Source of the DNA: Pisolithus tinctorius
Lineage: Eukaryota > Basidiomycota > Agaricomycetes > Boletales > Pisolithaceae
Reading direction: 5' to 3'
Length of the DNA: 64,000 nucleotides
NCBI GenBank assembly: GCA_024663395.1
Contig: JANFAH010000014.1
Span: 620,001-684,000, forward strand
The translations under genes and the position numbers were made by a program. This document shows, one piece after another, positions 1-11,431 of this stretch. The notes below the pieces were generated by a model. It did not search any database and was not told where the DNA came from. It saw only the letters and a list, made by a program, of their open reading frames with translations. Positions within the stretch are counted from its first letter, which is position 1. Each line of letters begins with the position of its first letter.

Positions 1-412
1 GAGGCCGTTTTCATTTCATGCCGCTCTATTCCTCTTCCAACCGATATGTTATGTGAAAGAACCGAGTGGAAATACGCTGATTTGTACAAATTTATCAATA
101 GATGCGCACCTTGTGATCTCTTCCGAGTTGGCTCAGATTCCCCTCTGCAAGGCGGCCGATCAAAGGGTTTCGGTGAACTGCATGATTCCCGGTAAATTTT
201 TTTGTCCTGTCTCCACGACGGCATCAATGTTTGTTTTTGAGGGAATACCTGTGTGTCGCCGCTATATTTCTGATGCATGATAGGTTGACGCTATCTCCCA
301 TTGCCGCGCATGGCCCCATACGGATTAGATACTGGACACTCAGCCAGATTACTTATAGGGCTGCACCCTACTCGAAACTAGGTACACCTTCGGGTCCCCC
401 GTTGGAGGCACC
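1..412. other. 5' flank of the carboxypeptidase gene
   Basis: I see no supported gene here. The short open frames do not resemble any family and overlap each other. The sequence keeps many CG dinucleotides, as in host DNA. It should hold the promoter and 5' UTR of the gene that starts at 413. No convincing TATA box could be assigned. Confidence 0.5.
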
Positions 413-2635
413 ATGCGAATTACACCCCTGATTTTGCCCAGTCTTATCACGGCGCTCGCGAGCGCCGCTTTCGCCAAGACCAGCATTATTGGCCGAGACG
501 CTGGATCATCATATGTCCAGTTTACCTCCACCAAGTTCAATGGCACAGACCTGCGCTATGTCATGGACTCTGGTATCTGTGAGACTACGCCGAACGTAAC
601 ACAGTATTCTGGATATGTTGAGGTGGGGAAGAATATGTCCATGGTAAAGTTCGACTTCCTTGTTGGCATGACGGGTCCATGGCTGACGTTGACACAGTGG
701 TTTTGGTTCTTTGAGGCACGCAACTCGCCCGAGACGGCACCTTTCACTCTCTGGTGGGGCACTCTGTTCCGTTGGTTCACAAGTGCTGACACGCCGACTG
801 CAACTTAGGTTAAATGGTGGGCCAGGATGTTCGTCCATGATAGGTCTTTTCCAAGGTAAAAGGTACTGGAAAGCAGTACTACTGTGGAGTGCTGAAGGTT
901 TTTCCTCAGAAAACGGGCCTTGCAAGGTCAATCCAGATGGGGAAACGACCTATCTAAACCCGTACAGGTGATGTGCCAAGTCGCCGTTTAAGCGGTAACG
1001 TGTTGCTGAGTAATTGTCCTCTGAAGTTGGAACAACGTGAGCAATAGTACGTATAATTAGACCCAGTGCACGCTGATATCAAGGTATCTCAAACTTCTTT
1101 TCTCCGAAGTGATCTATATCGATCAGCCTATCGGAACGGGCTTCTCCTATGGCACGGACGCAGTGAACAGTACGGAGGCGGCGGCACCTTTCGTCTGGCA
1201 GGCTTTCCAAGTCCTCTTTGAGAGTCAAGCGTTTGCCAAGTATAGCAGTCGCGAGTACGCGTCTTCTGTCCGACCGGCCTTGATGATGTCTGGAAGTAAA
1301 CATTCACCGTCAGGTTCGTGTTTGCAACTGAGAGTTATGGCGGTCATTATGGCCCTGCTTTTGTCACCTATTTCGACCAGCAAAATGCAAAGATCGTGGA
1401 TGGCACTCTTGACGCAGAGTCAATCGCAGTCACTGCGTTATTGATCAACGAGTAAGTATTTTGCGATCGTCCAAACCCCAACTTAAACTCTTTAGTGGAT
1501 GGATGGATCCTCTGATTCAAAACATTGCTTACTACACGTTTGCGGAGAATGCCCCTGGATACGGGCAACTCCTTTCGGACGCAGTTTTGGCAAACATCTC
1601 CCAAGCCCTGTGGGGTGAAGGCGGCTGCGTGCAACAAGAGCAAGCTTGCTACGCTGCTGAAAATTCCACCGCCTCGGATTCGGTTTGCCTCAGTGCCGAC
1701 AACTACTGTGTATGTACTTCACTAGTTCCATTATGATGACCTCACTTAGAACCGGACTATAGGAGAACTACGTGTTGACTGCGGCCATTGGTGACTATGA
1801 TCCGTATGACCTCCGTCAGAACTCTTCAGCCCTATTTCCCCCTGAATACTACGTCAAGTACCTCTCAATTGAGAGTGTGAGAATGCAGATTGGTGCCGAG
1901 ACTATTTATAAAGAATGTCCAAACAGGCCATATTATGAGATTATTAATACTGGTGATGTGAGGGTGCTAGTGATACGGGCCCGAATCGTTAAGCTCATTA
2001 ACTTTTTCTGCCCCTAGGATGCCCGAACCTGGCTGCCAGAGCTGTCTCAGCTAGCCAACTCTGGATTGAAGACCTTGATATGGGTATGTTATGGCACCTT
2101 CGTGTTTGGCAGCCTCTGATTCAGCGTCGCTCGCCAAGGCTGGTGATACTGACATCATGTGAGCCTGCTATTTCTGTTTTCCTTAGTCCCCTGACCGCCT
2201 GCGTGAGCTAGATGCAACTGGGTTGGTGTAAGTAGACTACTAACTGATTCCTCACACATGGAATGACCGTTTGGCCGCTTCCAGAATTATGCAGTTGTTC
2301 TTGCGATGGACTGGTACGGAAAGGAAGAGTTAAATAACACCCTTCTTACCAATATAACCCTCGATGGAACACCTATTGCCTCAGTGGCAAATGTGGACAA
2401 CTTTACCTTTGCGTACGTGCCATCCCCTCCTATCAAGCATAAATGACCATCTGTTCACGATGTTCCATCTCCACAGCAGGGTCTTTGGCGCTGGTCACGA
2501 AGTGGTAAGTGCTCGTCCATCACCTGGTTTTGCGTCACGACGGGTTAAACAAAATTGCAGCCCGCTTTCCAGCCAGCTGCTGCGTTAGAGATGTTCACCC
2601 AAGTCATTCGCGGGGAACAGTTGCACTCGGTGTAA
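413..2635 (+). CDS. Serine carboxypeptidase, peptidase family S10 (15 exons, intact)
   Basis: Secreted or vacuolar serine carboxypeptidase that removes C-terminal residues. I built 15 exons: 413-643, 698-753, 809-855, 910-967, 1027-1046, 1110-1254, 1314-1451, 1496-1709, 1763-1957, 2018-2083, 2139-2158, 2212-2227, 2285-2412, 2477-2504, 2561-2635. They total 1437 nt, or 478 residues plus stop, which stay in frame throughout. All introns are GT..AG and 44-64 nt long. The start codon opens a hydrophobic signal peptide ([16 protein letters not shown]). Family landmarks in order are LNGGPGCSS (oxyanion hole), GTGFSYG, the nucleophile in [10 protein letters not shown], the catalytic Asp in AGDTDIICNW, and the catalytic His in GAGHEVP. 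Several N-x-S/T sites suggest glycosylation. All catalytic residues are present, and the length fits the family (about 450-550). It is the only clearly intact host gene in the window. Confidence 0.93.
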
Positions 2636-3026
2636 AAGTGGAGGGGAAATACTTCGAACGATCTCTTGCCTCCAGCGTCATGACGAAGTGTTACCTACTT
2701 ACCCATCTCGATCGCATGCCCGAGCCTAGCATATGCTGCTTGCTTCCGACCAATTCTGATGACGCCTTGTTTATGCTTGCCTTTGCCCAGAATCGTTCTG
2801 TTTGGGATTCTTACAATCAGGAATATCACGAGACTGTTTTTGTTTGTTGCTTCCAGCAAAAGCAGCGCACGGGTGCAGTGGAACACTATTCGAGCGCGAA
2901 CCGCTTCCCGGGTAAAAAGAACATGTCTAATAAACGATAGCCCAGAGTGAATGAAGTATTGAAAGCCAAGTTCACCTAGACCCGATCGACGTCAGCTGTA
3001 CAGTTTGGTGCCAAGATGAGCTAAAA
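2636..3026. other. Intergenic, carboxypeptidase 3' side to the first transposon
   Basis: I see no gene. The overlapping open frames are out-of-frame continuations of the carboxypeptidase exons. It probably holds the 3' UTR and the junction with the Plavaka-type element, whose CACTG end lies at 3027. Confidence 0.5.
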
Positions 3027-3230
3027 CACTGTAAAAAGTAAAATCACTAAAAATCAGTGTCTGTGACACTGAAATGGACAAATTCAGTGTCCGTGACACT
3101 GAAGTCGTGGACGCGTCTTTTCAGTGTCATCGGTCTGACATTGATTTTAAGTGTCGGTGTAAATTGTGTATATGATTTTCAACGTCAGTCAGGAAAATCA
3201 GTGTCATAGCAATGAAAAATAGCATCAAGT
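3027..3230. repeat. Plavaka terminal and subterminal repeats
   Basis: TCAGTGTC occurs at about 3053, 3083, 3121 and 3198, and its complement GACACTGA occurs twice. The pairs at 3052-3074 and 3080-3102 form near-perfect palindromes around a 3-nt centre (TCAGTGTC-tgt-GACACTGA and TTCAGTGTC-cgt-GACACTGAA). Repeated short subterminal motifs are the usual binding sites of CACTA-type transposases, so that role is inferred. Confidence 0.6.
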
Positions 3231-3392
3231 GTAAAAAAGCTCGTCTACGTCTTCCGTCTCACTCTTGTTCTCCTCTGGAGTGCCCTCCCATGTCCCCATA
3301 TCCGCAAAACCTTGTGCGGACACTGCTGACATTCGATCAATGATACCCCACCGTTTACCTACAGGGACCAGGCCCACCACAGCCTTTAAGCT

Positions 3393-6300
3393 TCACACAT
3401 CGGTGACAATTGTTGCACGGCAGGACAACAAGTAAGTATTCTCACTCGCGGTGTCCTTTCCTTTGGTATTCCATGGTGTGATAAGAGCAAGGACAAGTGT
3501 CTTGCCACTCAGAGAGGCAAAGAATTTGTTTGACGGCAGGGTGAGCACAAATATCTTCTCCAGATCACCATACCTGATAACTCGAACCAAATGATGATTA
3601 CATGCCTCGAGAATTACTTCGTACTGGTCATGTATGATGTCATTAAACTGACTGTGTAGTATTAGTGATATCGAGCACACCTTGATGTAGCAGTTCCTCC
3701 TCGCTGGAGCTGCTGGTCTATGTGAGACAGCTGTTGTCCAGAAGAAATCGCCACCTCCACATATCCGAAGCTTTCCAGCAAATAGGGTTGGGAGTGGCAA
3801 ACAGATTTTCACCTCGCTCTCTTGCTTTCCTAATACCTGAGCCACATATTGAGCAATTTTCTCTGAAGTGAAGGATCCTGCTGAGTGACCCTCTTGAATG
3901 GAGGGCAAATGATATGGTTGGGGTCTGACATTGACAGTACTCAGTTGTGTGTCATGAAACCAGAAATGATGGGTACTTACATCCCTCAAACACACGCTTG
4001 AATGCAGTTGGTCCATCATCTGCATGGTTGTCCCACAAAGCGAGTTCAGCTGAAATGTCATAGTGCACTGACAGCTGCTCGAGTATGATGGAGTGCAGCA
4101 GAGTGTTGTTCAAGTTGCTCTATGGCTGGCATTGGGATCACATCGATCACTGCAATGTCCCACAGTACCTCTCCATGAAGAAACTCCACATTGTCCAAGC
4201 TGGACCACAGTAATGGATTCCCTTGGTGATGTGAAGTAAACCATGGATGGTGTGCATGCTGGCAGACGTTCGATGTGGTACTGATAATAATACCTGGCAA
4301 ACAAAAAAGAGCTTTGATGAGTATCGCTGAAATACTCAGTGTTGAAGGGAAAAAATGAAACACTAACTTCTCATATTTTTGTACCCATTTTCATAACCAT
4401 ACTTCGATGTTGCCCACTTCTTCCTCTGTCAAGTGAAACCGTAACATGAGCTTCATCAACGCACTGAGTTCGCATGCATGCACATAGTACTTCTGCTTTG
4501 GAAACTGGTTTTCAAGTAAAATGGGTGTGACATACAAGAACCAGAAGCACCATGAATCAGCTGTGAATTGCGAGCGATTCATGGCAATGTTCCCTAGAAC
4601 TCATATGAACACTGTGGGTATATGTTGCATGGCAGCCATCATTTCTTGTGTGATCTCTTCCCACACCTTCACTGCAATCGTAAATTTGTCAGTGCTGGAT
4701 TTGAGACCTTTGAACTGTCCAGTCCATAGATTAACGAGGTTTGGGATGACATTCTCCAAAAGGAGGTGAAACCATTCCTAGGGCACTGAGCGTGCATAAT
4801 CCAGTGAACCAACTCTCCACAGTCCAGGTAAACCACGAATACCTGTCTTCTTTGTGATCCTTCCCTTTTGCAGCCTTTGACGGTGCCTTGCTGATGTTCT
4901 CGAAAGTAGAGATAAAATTGAGGTGGGTGCGCATTGGGAGATGTTCTGGATCCCAGATAAGGGGGTTTGGGGTGTTCTTTGGTGGTTGCAGTGCAGCATA
5001 GTGAGTCTTCCCTAAACCACACACTGCCTTTATCTTGCATGATCGGCATGGAAAGATCGAATTATGGCCTTTGATCTCCAGGAATTTTTGGATTGCGAGG
5101 ATATCTCCCAGTTTGAAGATGACATATGTGTGTAGGTCAAATAAGACCCTCTTGTCAGTGTCAAATGTCGGAACTCCGTACGTGAGTTCGGCCAGCTCAT
5201 TGTCAAGAGGTGAGAGGAAAGACGACAGCTCCTTCAGCTGCCTTGGACTGGGAATGATCCCAACACAGATTAGATGTTTGTGACAAGTGCGTTGAGTCAG
5301 CAGAATATTATAGTTTTGCAGTATAACTGGTGTCGCCGTCGGTCTGCCTCGATTACTCTTGTACAACAAATAGCTATCAGTGCAGAGAGTGAGTGCAATG
5401 TCACGGCGATCACAAAAGTAATGATGCAAAAGCCTTTTACCATCCACTTCAATGTATTCCCCTACCAATTTCCTGTAATGAGTGCCATTGAAAACGTCAG
5501 AGATACTGCCGGGGGTTGACTTGTAGCTCGTTTGATAGTCCATCAGGTGGATCATTTGAGGGCTCTGGAAGAGCCCTTGCAGTCATGGGACAAGAGGAAA
5601 ATACATGAATTGACGGCGGGGTTTTTGATTAGGTTTGAACTGCAGTTGATGACAATGTGGGCAAACAAGGAGCTGTTGGTATTTTCTGGCATAGAGAATA
5701 CATGAATCAGGGCAACAATCATACTCGGCAGTGATGACGGCTGCAAGGCATGTGATGCGTTTGAAGATAACATATTCAGAGTCAAGGTTGATTTTGTGAT
5801 GGAATGACCAATGCATCTGCTTGAACGCAGTTTGTGCGATCCTCCCCCTCACGAGCAAATTGAATGCTCGGATGTTGTCCCTGTCACTGTCAGAGAGGAT
5901 GTCATTCCCTATCGCAAAATTCAGTTACAACAGTTGACGAACCAGACATTTTTTACTTGTGAATTTCAAAGAATTCCTCTGCAACCTTTCATTTCTCAGT
6001 GCACTCTAGTGTATCCATAAGTTCCTCCATAGTCCAAAGCTCCTTGTCCGAGTCTCAGTCCTCCACCCAATCCCAGGGACCAAACTCCTCATCTTGCACA
6101 ACTGAGGGCTCCACATGTGAGCTTGAGCTTGAGGATCTATCATTGTTGTCATCAGAGATATCTGGATCGGGACTTGATGAGTCTGCAATACTGTTGCCAT
6201 TGTCTGACAAAGATATCTGATCAGTTAGCTTGTGAGATGGTTAGGCAATTACAGGGACATGAACCTGAGATCTCAGGTGCAGTGGCATCATGCTCTGCAT

Positions 6301-6481
6301 CCAAGTCTGATGGAACACTCTCTGACGCTCGTATCTGCCCCACAAGGCCATTGTTTGCTAGGTCCCTGTAATGCCGGCAGCGCTGCTTGAGGCTAAGTAT
6401 TTTTCTGCATGTTGGGAGACAATGACACCATTTGCAATGGTTTCGACCAGGACGAGTCTTCACCCTGCGCTTGTGCCACAT
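3393..6481 (-). pseudogene. Plavaka/Tnp2-like transposase, decayed
   Basis: Read from 6481 down. The N-terminus has a Cys/His cluster (CKWCHCLPTC) and an acidic stretch containing EFGPWDWVED. The core frame 5858-4731 has VCPHCHQLQF, YRKLVGEY, the DRRDIALTLCTD block, GHNSIFPCRSCKIK and LPMRTH, and holds one in-frame TGA at 5583. The C-terminal part in other frames has LLENVIPNLVNLWTGQFKGL, SWCFWFLYVTPILL and ERLPACT, and runs to a stop near 3393. These blocks and their order match transposases of basidiomycete Plavaka elements, which cut and paste the element in the nucleus. Introns or frameshifts separate the blocks, and several stops interrupt it, so it is unlikely to be functional. Exon limits are not resolved. 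Confidence 0.75.
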
Positions 6482-6633
6482 CGTAACAGCACCATGGCAG
6501 TTGTACCCATGGTTTAGAGACTTGAAGACTTAAACAGAATTTTCACATTGTCTGGTCACATGAGTATCATGTGACCTACCTCATGAACTGTTTCGCATCT
6601 TCCCTTTCCACCCCTAACAGTCATTAATTCACG

Positions 6634-6987
6634 ATGGTCAAAGTGCCAAGACCATATAATGCGAAGCAAGCACTGCAGCTGTCAACCATTAGTCAAGCGA
6701 TTGCTTCAATACAAGAACAATTGGACTCATATACTTGTAAGTCAGATCTTGTGCTGTGTGCCATCTGAATGATTGATAGCATTTATCTTCATATGTAGGA
6801 AACCAGCATGCCGATGACTTGGACCGCTGCAAAAAGAAGACTAATAGAGAACAGGACTCTTTGATAAATGGTAGTAATCAGGATTTGATTCCCTGACCAA
6901 AGGGCTGCCCAGGACGAAGCGATGGAAAGGGCTACAGCATTGTCAAGGTGATGGGCCTCTTGAAGAAGAAGGAATTTTTTAATCACC

Positions 6988-7026
<39 letters not shown>

Positions 7027-9235
7027 CATATGTGACACTGATCTTGCTGATAAAAGTAGCGTGGTATTCGCAAACTCGCAAACCAGAAACTTGATACAAG
7101 TCGAACAATAATGCAGCAAAAAAACAAGCTACTCGTCGAGAAAGTTATTTTTCAGGTATGTCACTGTCATATATATGCATATATGCATTATAATCTCTAT
7201 GTAGGCGCAATTAGAATACAGGATATTACAGAAATACGAGAATGCGTGGCCAGTGCGAGATCTATTGGCACAATATCTGTGCAATAGTTCACAGTTAGAG
7301 AAGAAAGCTACCTCAAACCTTGAGGTGCATAATGCAATAAATGATTTTGTTTGATTCACCAGGACTCGTCACAACTATACAAAACACAGCGCAGGATTGG
7401 GAAATGAAAAGCAGAAGAGATTTGTGGTGACGAAGAGTCGGATTTTTGGGATGCTAACGAGGATGTGTCTGTCGTTGACTTTGATCGTTTGCGCTTGGAA
7501 ACAGATAGCCTGAGTGAAGCAAGTGACAACAACATTGGTGAAGACCCATCAGAAGATGGTCACAACAGTGACAAAGACGAAGACAACAACATGGCGCCGG
7601 TCAAGAGAAAGTCTACAAACCTACCAGCCTCAGAAGTACATAGCAAGATATCCAAGTCTGGTGCATGCAGATCATCAGGTGAGTAGCATAGATGATTTGT
7701 TATGTACTAATCATCTATGGACCATTGTAATAGATCATCATGAACATCCAAGTCATCCTCAAAAAAAACAGCGCAAAGAAGAATCAGAAGACGAGCATGG
7801 CAGCAAAAGCGATGAAGACGACAATCTGGCACCAGTCAAGAGAAAATCTGTCGCACCAGCCTCACCGGAACACACTAAGTGTAGCAAGATGTCCAAGCCC
7901 TCTGGGCGATTATTGGGTGAGCCAGATCAGACCTCGTATGTCACTAACTCTCTCTCTCATCTCACTAGACAATAGCAAACTTTGTCCACAAAAACAGCAG
8001 CGGGAGCGAGCCGACATTGCTGAAAAGAAAAAGGCAGTAATGGCGAAGCCTGGCCCCAAGGCAATTGAGTATAGCAAGCTCGATGACAGTGTAGGAAGTA
8101 TTACCTGCTGTTCAGTCATACTCACCAAAGCAGAATGCTTGAGCAACCAAGGCACGCTCAAATTCAAAGGTATTCTATGTGGGCTAATGACAAACCTGTA
8201 CTGACACCAGCGTTACAGACCGCTGTAGGATGCTCTATCAAGATCATGAATGCGAGTTCGCCTCCAAGCGAGGATGAGGAGAAGGATGACACTGATTATC
8301 ACAAGCTCACCACCACCGCTGATGATGATGACAGTCCCATCACAAGTCACCAGCTGCCAAAGATGTGTCCTGGAATGGACTGTGAAGATGCGATCCCCAA
8401 CAATATTTCTGACCAGCTCAAGACCACCTTGTCCACCTACATTGGCCTCGTCAAGGAAAGGAAGACCAATATTCGTTTGGAGATGGATATCTGTATTTTA
8501 ATCAAATGAGAGCAATGTTGGCTCGAAGCCTTCAATGTCACAAAGGCAAAAGGTTGGCCAGCCACGAAAATTGAGTTCAAAGATATCCCCTCTTGTGTTT
8601 TGGAAATGTATGATGAACTCAAGAAACTCTTGTTCGATGCAGAAGCATGTGAAAACCTCTGGCTCTGGACATGTTTCGAAGCTGACCTCGAAGTGAATCA
8701 TTACACAATAGTGCAATTTGCTTGAATGTGCGTCCCTCCAATGTCTTTGGCAATATGGGAAAACTCATGCTGCGGATAGTAAGTAGTTTGCATTATGTTC
8801 CTTGAGAACATTTAAAACTGATGACATCACAGCTATGGTTTGAAAGGCGCTGCAATTGTTATGCACACACTACTCCAGCTATTTCCACCAACGATGTCCA
8901 CTGACACTTTTCGGCCTCTCTCACTTTTGCAGTACCTAACTTACTTTGTAATTCCCCATGTTGTCTGTCGGTTTATCGCTCAAGACTTCAGCCTTTTGTC
9001 AACCATGCCTGTGCACAGTATCATGGTAGAAAGTAACGATGTTGGCAAACTGATCAATCCCGAGCACAATGATGACAATGAGCTTGATCAGATCAAACAC
9101 ACAACGACATTTGCTCTTAAACAGAGGAACCTCGAGGGCTGAACGATCCATGACGCTGTGAAGGCACTAGTTGTGCTTCAGTATGCAAAGACAACTGACG
9201 TTCCAGGCATGAGTGGCGTGCATTTTTTACTTTGA
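6634..9235 (+). pseudogene. Conserved hypothetical protein (agaricomycete type), decayed
   Basis: The first exon starts at 6634 (MVKVPRPYNAKQALQL) and ends at a GTAAGT donor near 6731. Later exons give LEYRILQKYENAWPVRDLLAQYL (7205-7350, split here only by eye), acidic low-complexity segments with repeated APVKRKS near 7595 and 7830, CPGMDCEDAIP near 8370, a helix-rich block to about 8700, and a C-terminal part near 8870-9140 with PLSLLQYLTYFVIPHVV. I recall similar unnamed proteins in mushroom genomes with the same CPG-x-DC block and acidic middle, but I know no function. The acidic low-complexity middle would suit a nuclear protein. Stops at the first splice junction and near 8508 suggest decay. 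It could be cargo of the neighbouring Plavaka element or a decayed host gene. Confidence 0.45.
6994..7026 (+). repeat. Poly(T) tract of 33
   Basis: An uninterrupted run of 33 T lies inside the decayed gene at 6634-9235, probably in an intron (GT at the start of the run, AG near 7060). Its length may vary between individuals or through sequencing error. Confidence 0.8.
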
Positions 9236-9671
9236 TCTCATAGAGCTGACAGCAATAGGATCAGTCAAATGCTTGCCCAAAACTGCATCTTGTGCTTTGT
9301 CCACCAAAGGAGGGAGCCCCTTGCACGTCTAGTGCTTTGGGTCAGCAAGAAACCATTCAGGTCCATTGAAACATAGCGATCTGACCACGAAATTACTACA
9401 CACCACATTTCAACCATCCAGGTCGCTGCAAGCACTAGTGGTGCTTGCATAAACACAACTATGAGTCATTCTCAGGTGCTGGGGAAGAAGGCTTGTGGCT
9501 GGCGAAGTAAGAAGGCCCCCAGGACGGTTGAGCAGGATCCTCAGGCTGGGGATGCCACAGTGGCAGTAAACCCACTCTCTTACCTCTTGGTTGGCTTGCT
9601 AATGAGGTCGATCCTGACATAATTCAGATACAGGCTCGACGTACACCCCAAAGTGTGCGATCAAAATGTTA
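9236..9671. other. Unassigned stretch before the Harbinger element
   Basis: I see no family match in either strand. It ends with TTA at 9669-9671, the likely target-site copy of the Harbinger element. Confidence 0.4.
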
Positions 9672-9686
9672 GGCGCCGTTCACCCT

Positions 9687-9723
9687 CCGAAGTCGAAGTC
9701 GAAAACTTCGACTTCGACTTCGG
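9687..9723. repeat. Perfect 37-nt hairpin in the Harbinger left end
   Basis: Two 17-nt arms (CCGAAGTCGAAGTCGAA and its complement) flank a 3-nt centre, AAC. They lie 15 nt inside the terminus. The right end keeps only a weak, CpG-depleted trace of the same design near 12775-12800. Confidence 0.85.
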
Positions 9724-9724
9724 C

Positions 9725-9830
9725 AATGTAGTCACGTGATGATTATATAAGCTGTGCACGCCCGTGCAAATGCAAAGTCCAAGTTTCAGGCTTCTGCTTC
9801 AGTAATGTAGTCATGTGATGATTATATAAG
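9725..9830 (+). promoter_or_regulatory. Duplicated TATA promoter of the Harbinger transposase
   Basis: A block AATGTAGTCAYGTGATGATTATATAAG starts at 9725 and again at 9804, a 79-bp spacing. Each copy carries a TATATAA box (about 9744 and 9823). The first copy holds CACGTG, which is CATGTG in the second. The second TATA is about 65 nt before the transposase ATG at 9892, a sensible spacing. Confidence 0.6.
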
Positions 9831-9891
9831 ACAACAACACAACTTGTAGTTCAATAGATAACATTGTGATAACAGATCAAACAACTCTGCT

Positions 9892-11203
9892 ATGGATCTT
9901 GAAGCACAGCAGCTCCAGCACCATTGTTGTCACCGTCTTGCTGCACTTGTAGTAGCAGTGATGATCCAGGTGCTATGCCTCTATGACCTCCTTTTTCATT
10001 CTGACTCAGAACCAATCCCCTACCATACCTCAATCCTGACTGGTGAGGGGTGGATGCTAGAGCTCCTGAATGTCATCCAGACAGGATATGGACTTGCCTT
10101 GGTGTCAGCCATGGGGTTTTTGATCACCTGATGCAGGTGCTCACCCATCATGGTTTTGTGCCTTCTCGCAATGGAATTTCTGTGGAGGAACAACTTGGGA
10201 TATTCCTCTACACCTGTGTTACTGGGTTGTCATCCTGGCATGTTGCTGAGAGGTTCCAACACTCACCAGGGACCATCACTAGGTAGGGAGTTCATTGGAC
10301 TGTCTGATATTTTTCTCACAATTTTTTAGATATTTCAAAGCAATGTTGGCTTTCTTTTCTGGGGGACAATTCTATGCATCCCAAGTGCAATTCCCCACCA
10401 ACAACACTCCCATATCAACTATGATTACTAGTGACCCACACTTCCGATTTTTCCAGGATTGTATTGGTGCAGTTGATGGCACTCATATTTGAGCATTCAC
10501 TGCTGCTGAGGACCAGCCTTACATGAGGAACCGGAAGGGCTACCTATCTCAAAACTGTCTCTTCATCTGTGATTTTGACTTCTTCTTCACATATGCCCTC
10601 ACTGGCTTTGATGGGTCAACTGCAGATGCAACCATGTGGCATGATGCACACAGGAATGACTTGCACATGCCACCTGGGAAGTACCTTCTTGCAGATGCAG
10701 GGTTTGGGACCTGTCATGCACTTCTGGTTCCCTATCGAGGTGTTCATTACCATCTGAAAGAATGGTGCCAGGCTGGATTAAGGTAAGTTGCTATTCCATC
10801 CTGCTCAGTGTACCTGTAACTTCTATTTTATAGACCTCAAAACTGAGAGGAGTTATTCAACCTTTGCCATGCTGGACTTAGAAATGCCATTGAATGGATA
10901 TTTGGTGTTATAAAATGCAGGTGGAGGATTCTTCAAATTCCCCCTGAATATAGCATCCACACCCAAACTCAAGTACCTGCTGCTCTCTGTGCCCTCCACA
11001 ATTTCATATGGCACTATGATCCAGAAGAGTTCTTTGACCCTGAACTTGCCATGGACATAGGAGAGGATGATGGTATTGGAAGCCTTGGTGATGGACCAGT
11101 AGATGCTGCAGAGAGGAGAAGGGCTGATAATAGGTGTGACAACATTGCAGAGGAGATGTGGATTGACTATCAGCACCAGCTTACAATTAGGGGCCTTCTC
11201 TGA
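9892..11203 (+). pseudogene. PIF/Harbinger transposase (HARBI1-like, DDE_Tnp_4), decayed
   Basis: Nuclear DDE nuclease that cuts and joins the element. The ATG at 9892 follows the duplicated TATA boxes. A 1-nt frameshift near 10070 separates the N-terminus from the frame HPDRIW..SRNGISVEEQLGIFL. Introns are 10283-10329 (47 nt) and 10783-10833 (51 nt), both GT..AG. Catalytic blocks are GAVDGTHI (first Asp), LADAGFG (second Asp) and RNAIEWIFGVIKCRW (Glu). Two in-frame TGA codons, just after GAVDGTHI (about 10490) and after PQN (about 10843), sit where Arg CGA would be expected. The coding end is TGA at 11201-11203. It pairs with the SANT gene on the opposite strand, as these transposases need that partner for nuclear import and DNA binding. 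Confidence 0.87.
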
Positions 11204-11341
11204 GCCTGAACATTCAGATTTCATGGTGTACAAATATATGTTCTTACAATTGTTTCACACTCATGTAGAAAAATAACTTCCATTGTCAATAGGAAGCTAG
11301 TCATAGTCATGTACATTTTATTATGGACATATTTGTATAAA

Positions 11342-11392
11342 GGGGGGGGGGGGGGGGGGGGGGGACTTGAAAGGATATGCAGGGGGGGGGGG
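11342..11392 (+). repeat. G tracts (23 G and 11 G) between convergent Harbinger genes
   Basis: 23 consecutive G at 11342-11364 and 11 more at 11382-11392 lie between the ends of the transposase (11203) and the SANT gene (11432). Such runs can fold into G-quadruplexes and often vary in length. Confidence 0.85.
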
Positions 11393-11431
11393 TACATTTG
11401 TATATTGTAAATAAAAAAACAAGACAAACAG

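Larger units (their letters stand above)
3027..6481 (-). mobile_element. Plavaka-type (CACTA/CMC superfamily) DNA transposon, decayed
   Basis: The left end starts CACTGTAAAAAG at 3027, as expected for CACTA-like ends, followed by subterminal repeats and a minus-strand Tnp2-like transposase ending near 3393. I found no matching inverted copy (..CTTTTTACAGTG) up to about 9.6 kb. The other end is therefore lost, decayed or further away than assumed, and the right limit given is only the transposase start. The adjacent gene at 6634-9235 could be cargo of the same element. Confidence 0.65.

Noticed and set aside
2509..2940. 143-codon plus-strand frame after the carboxypeptidase
   Set aside because: It begins inside the last intron of the carboxypeptidase, in a frame different from the spliced product, and shows no family features.
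9672..9723. Possible intrinsic terminator or small RNA hairpin
   Set aside because: The hairpin sits 15 nt from a transposon terminus and echoes the degraded right end, so a role in the transposon end is simpler.
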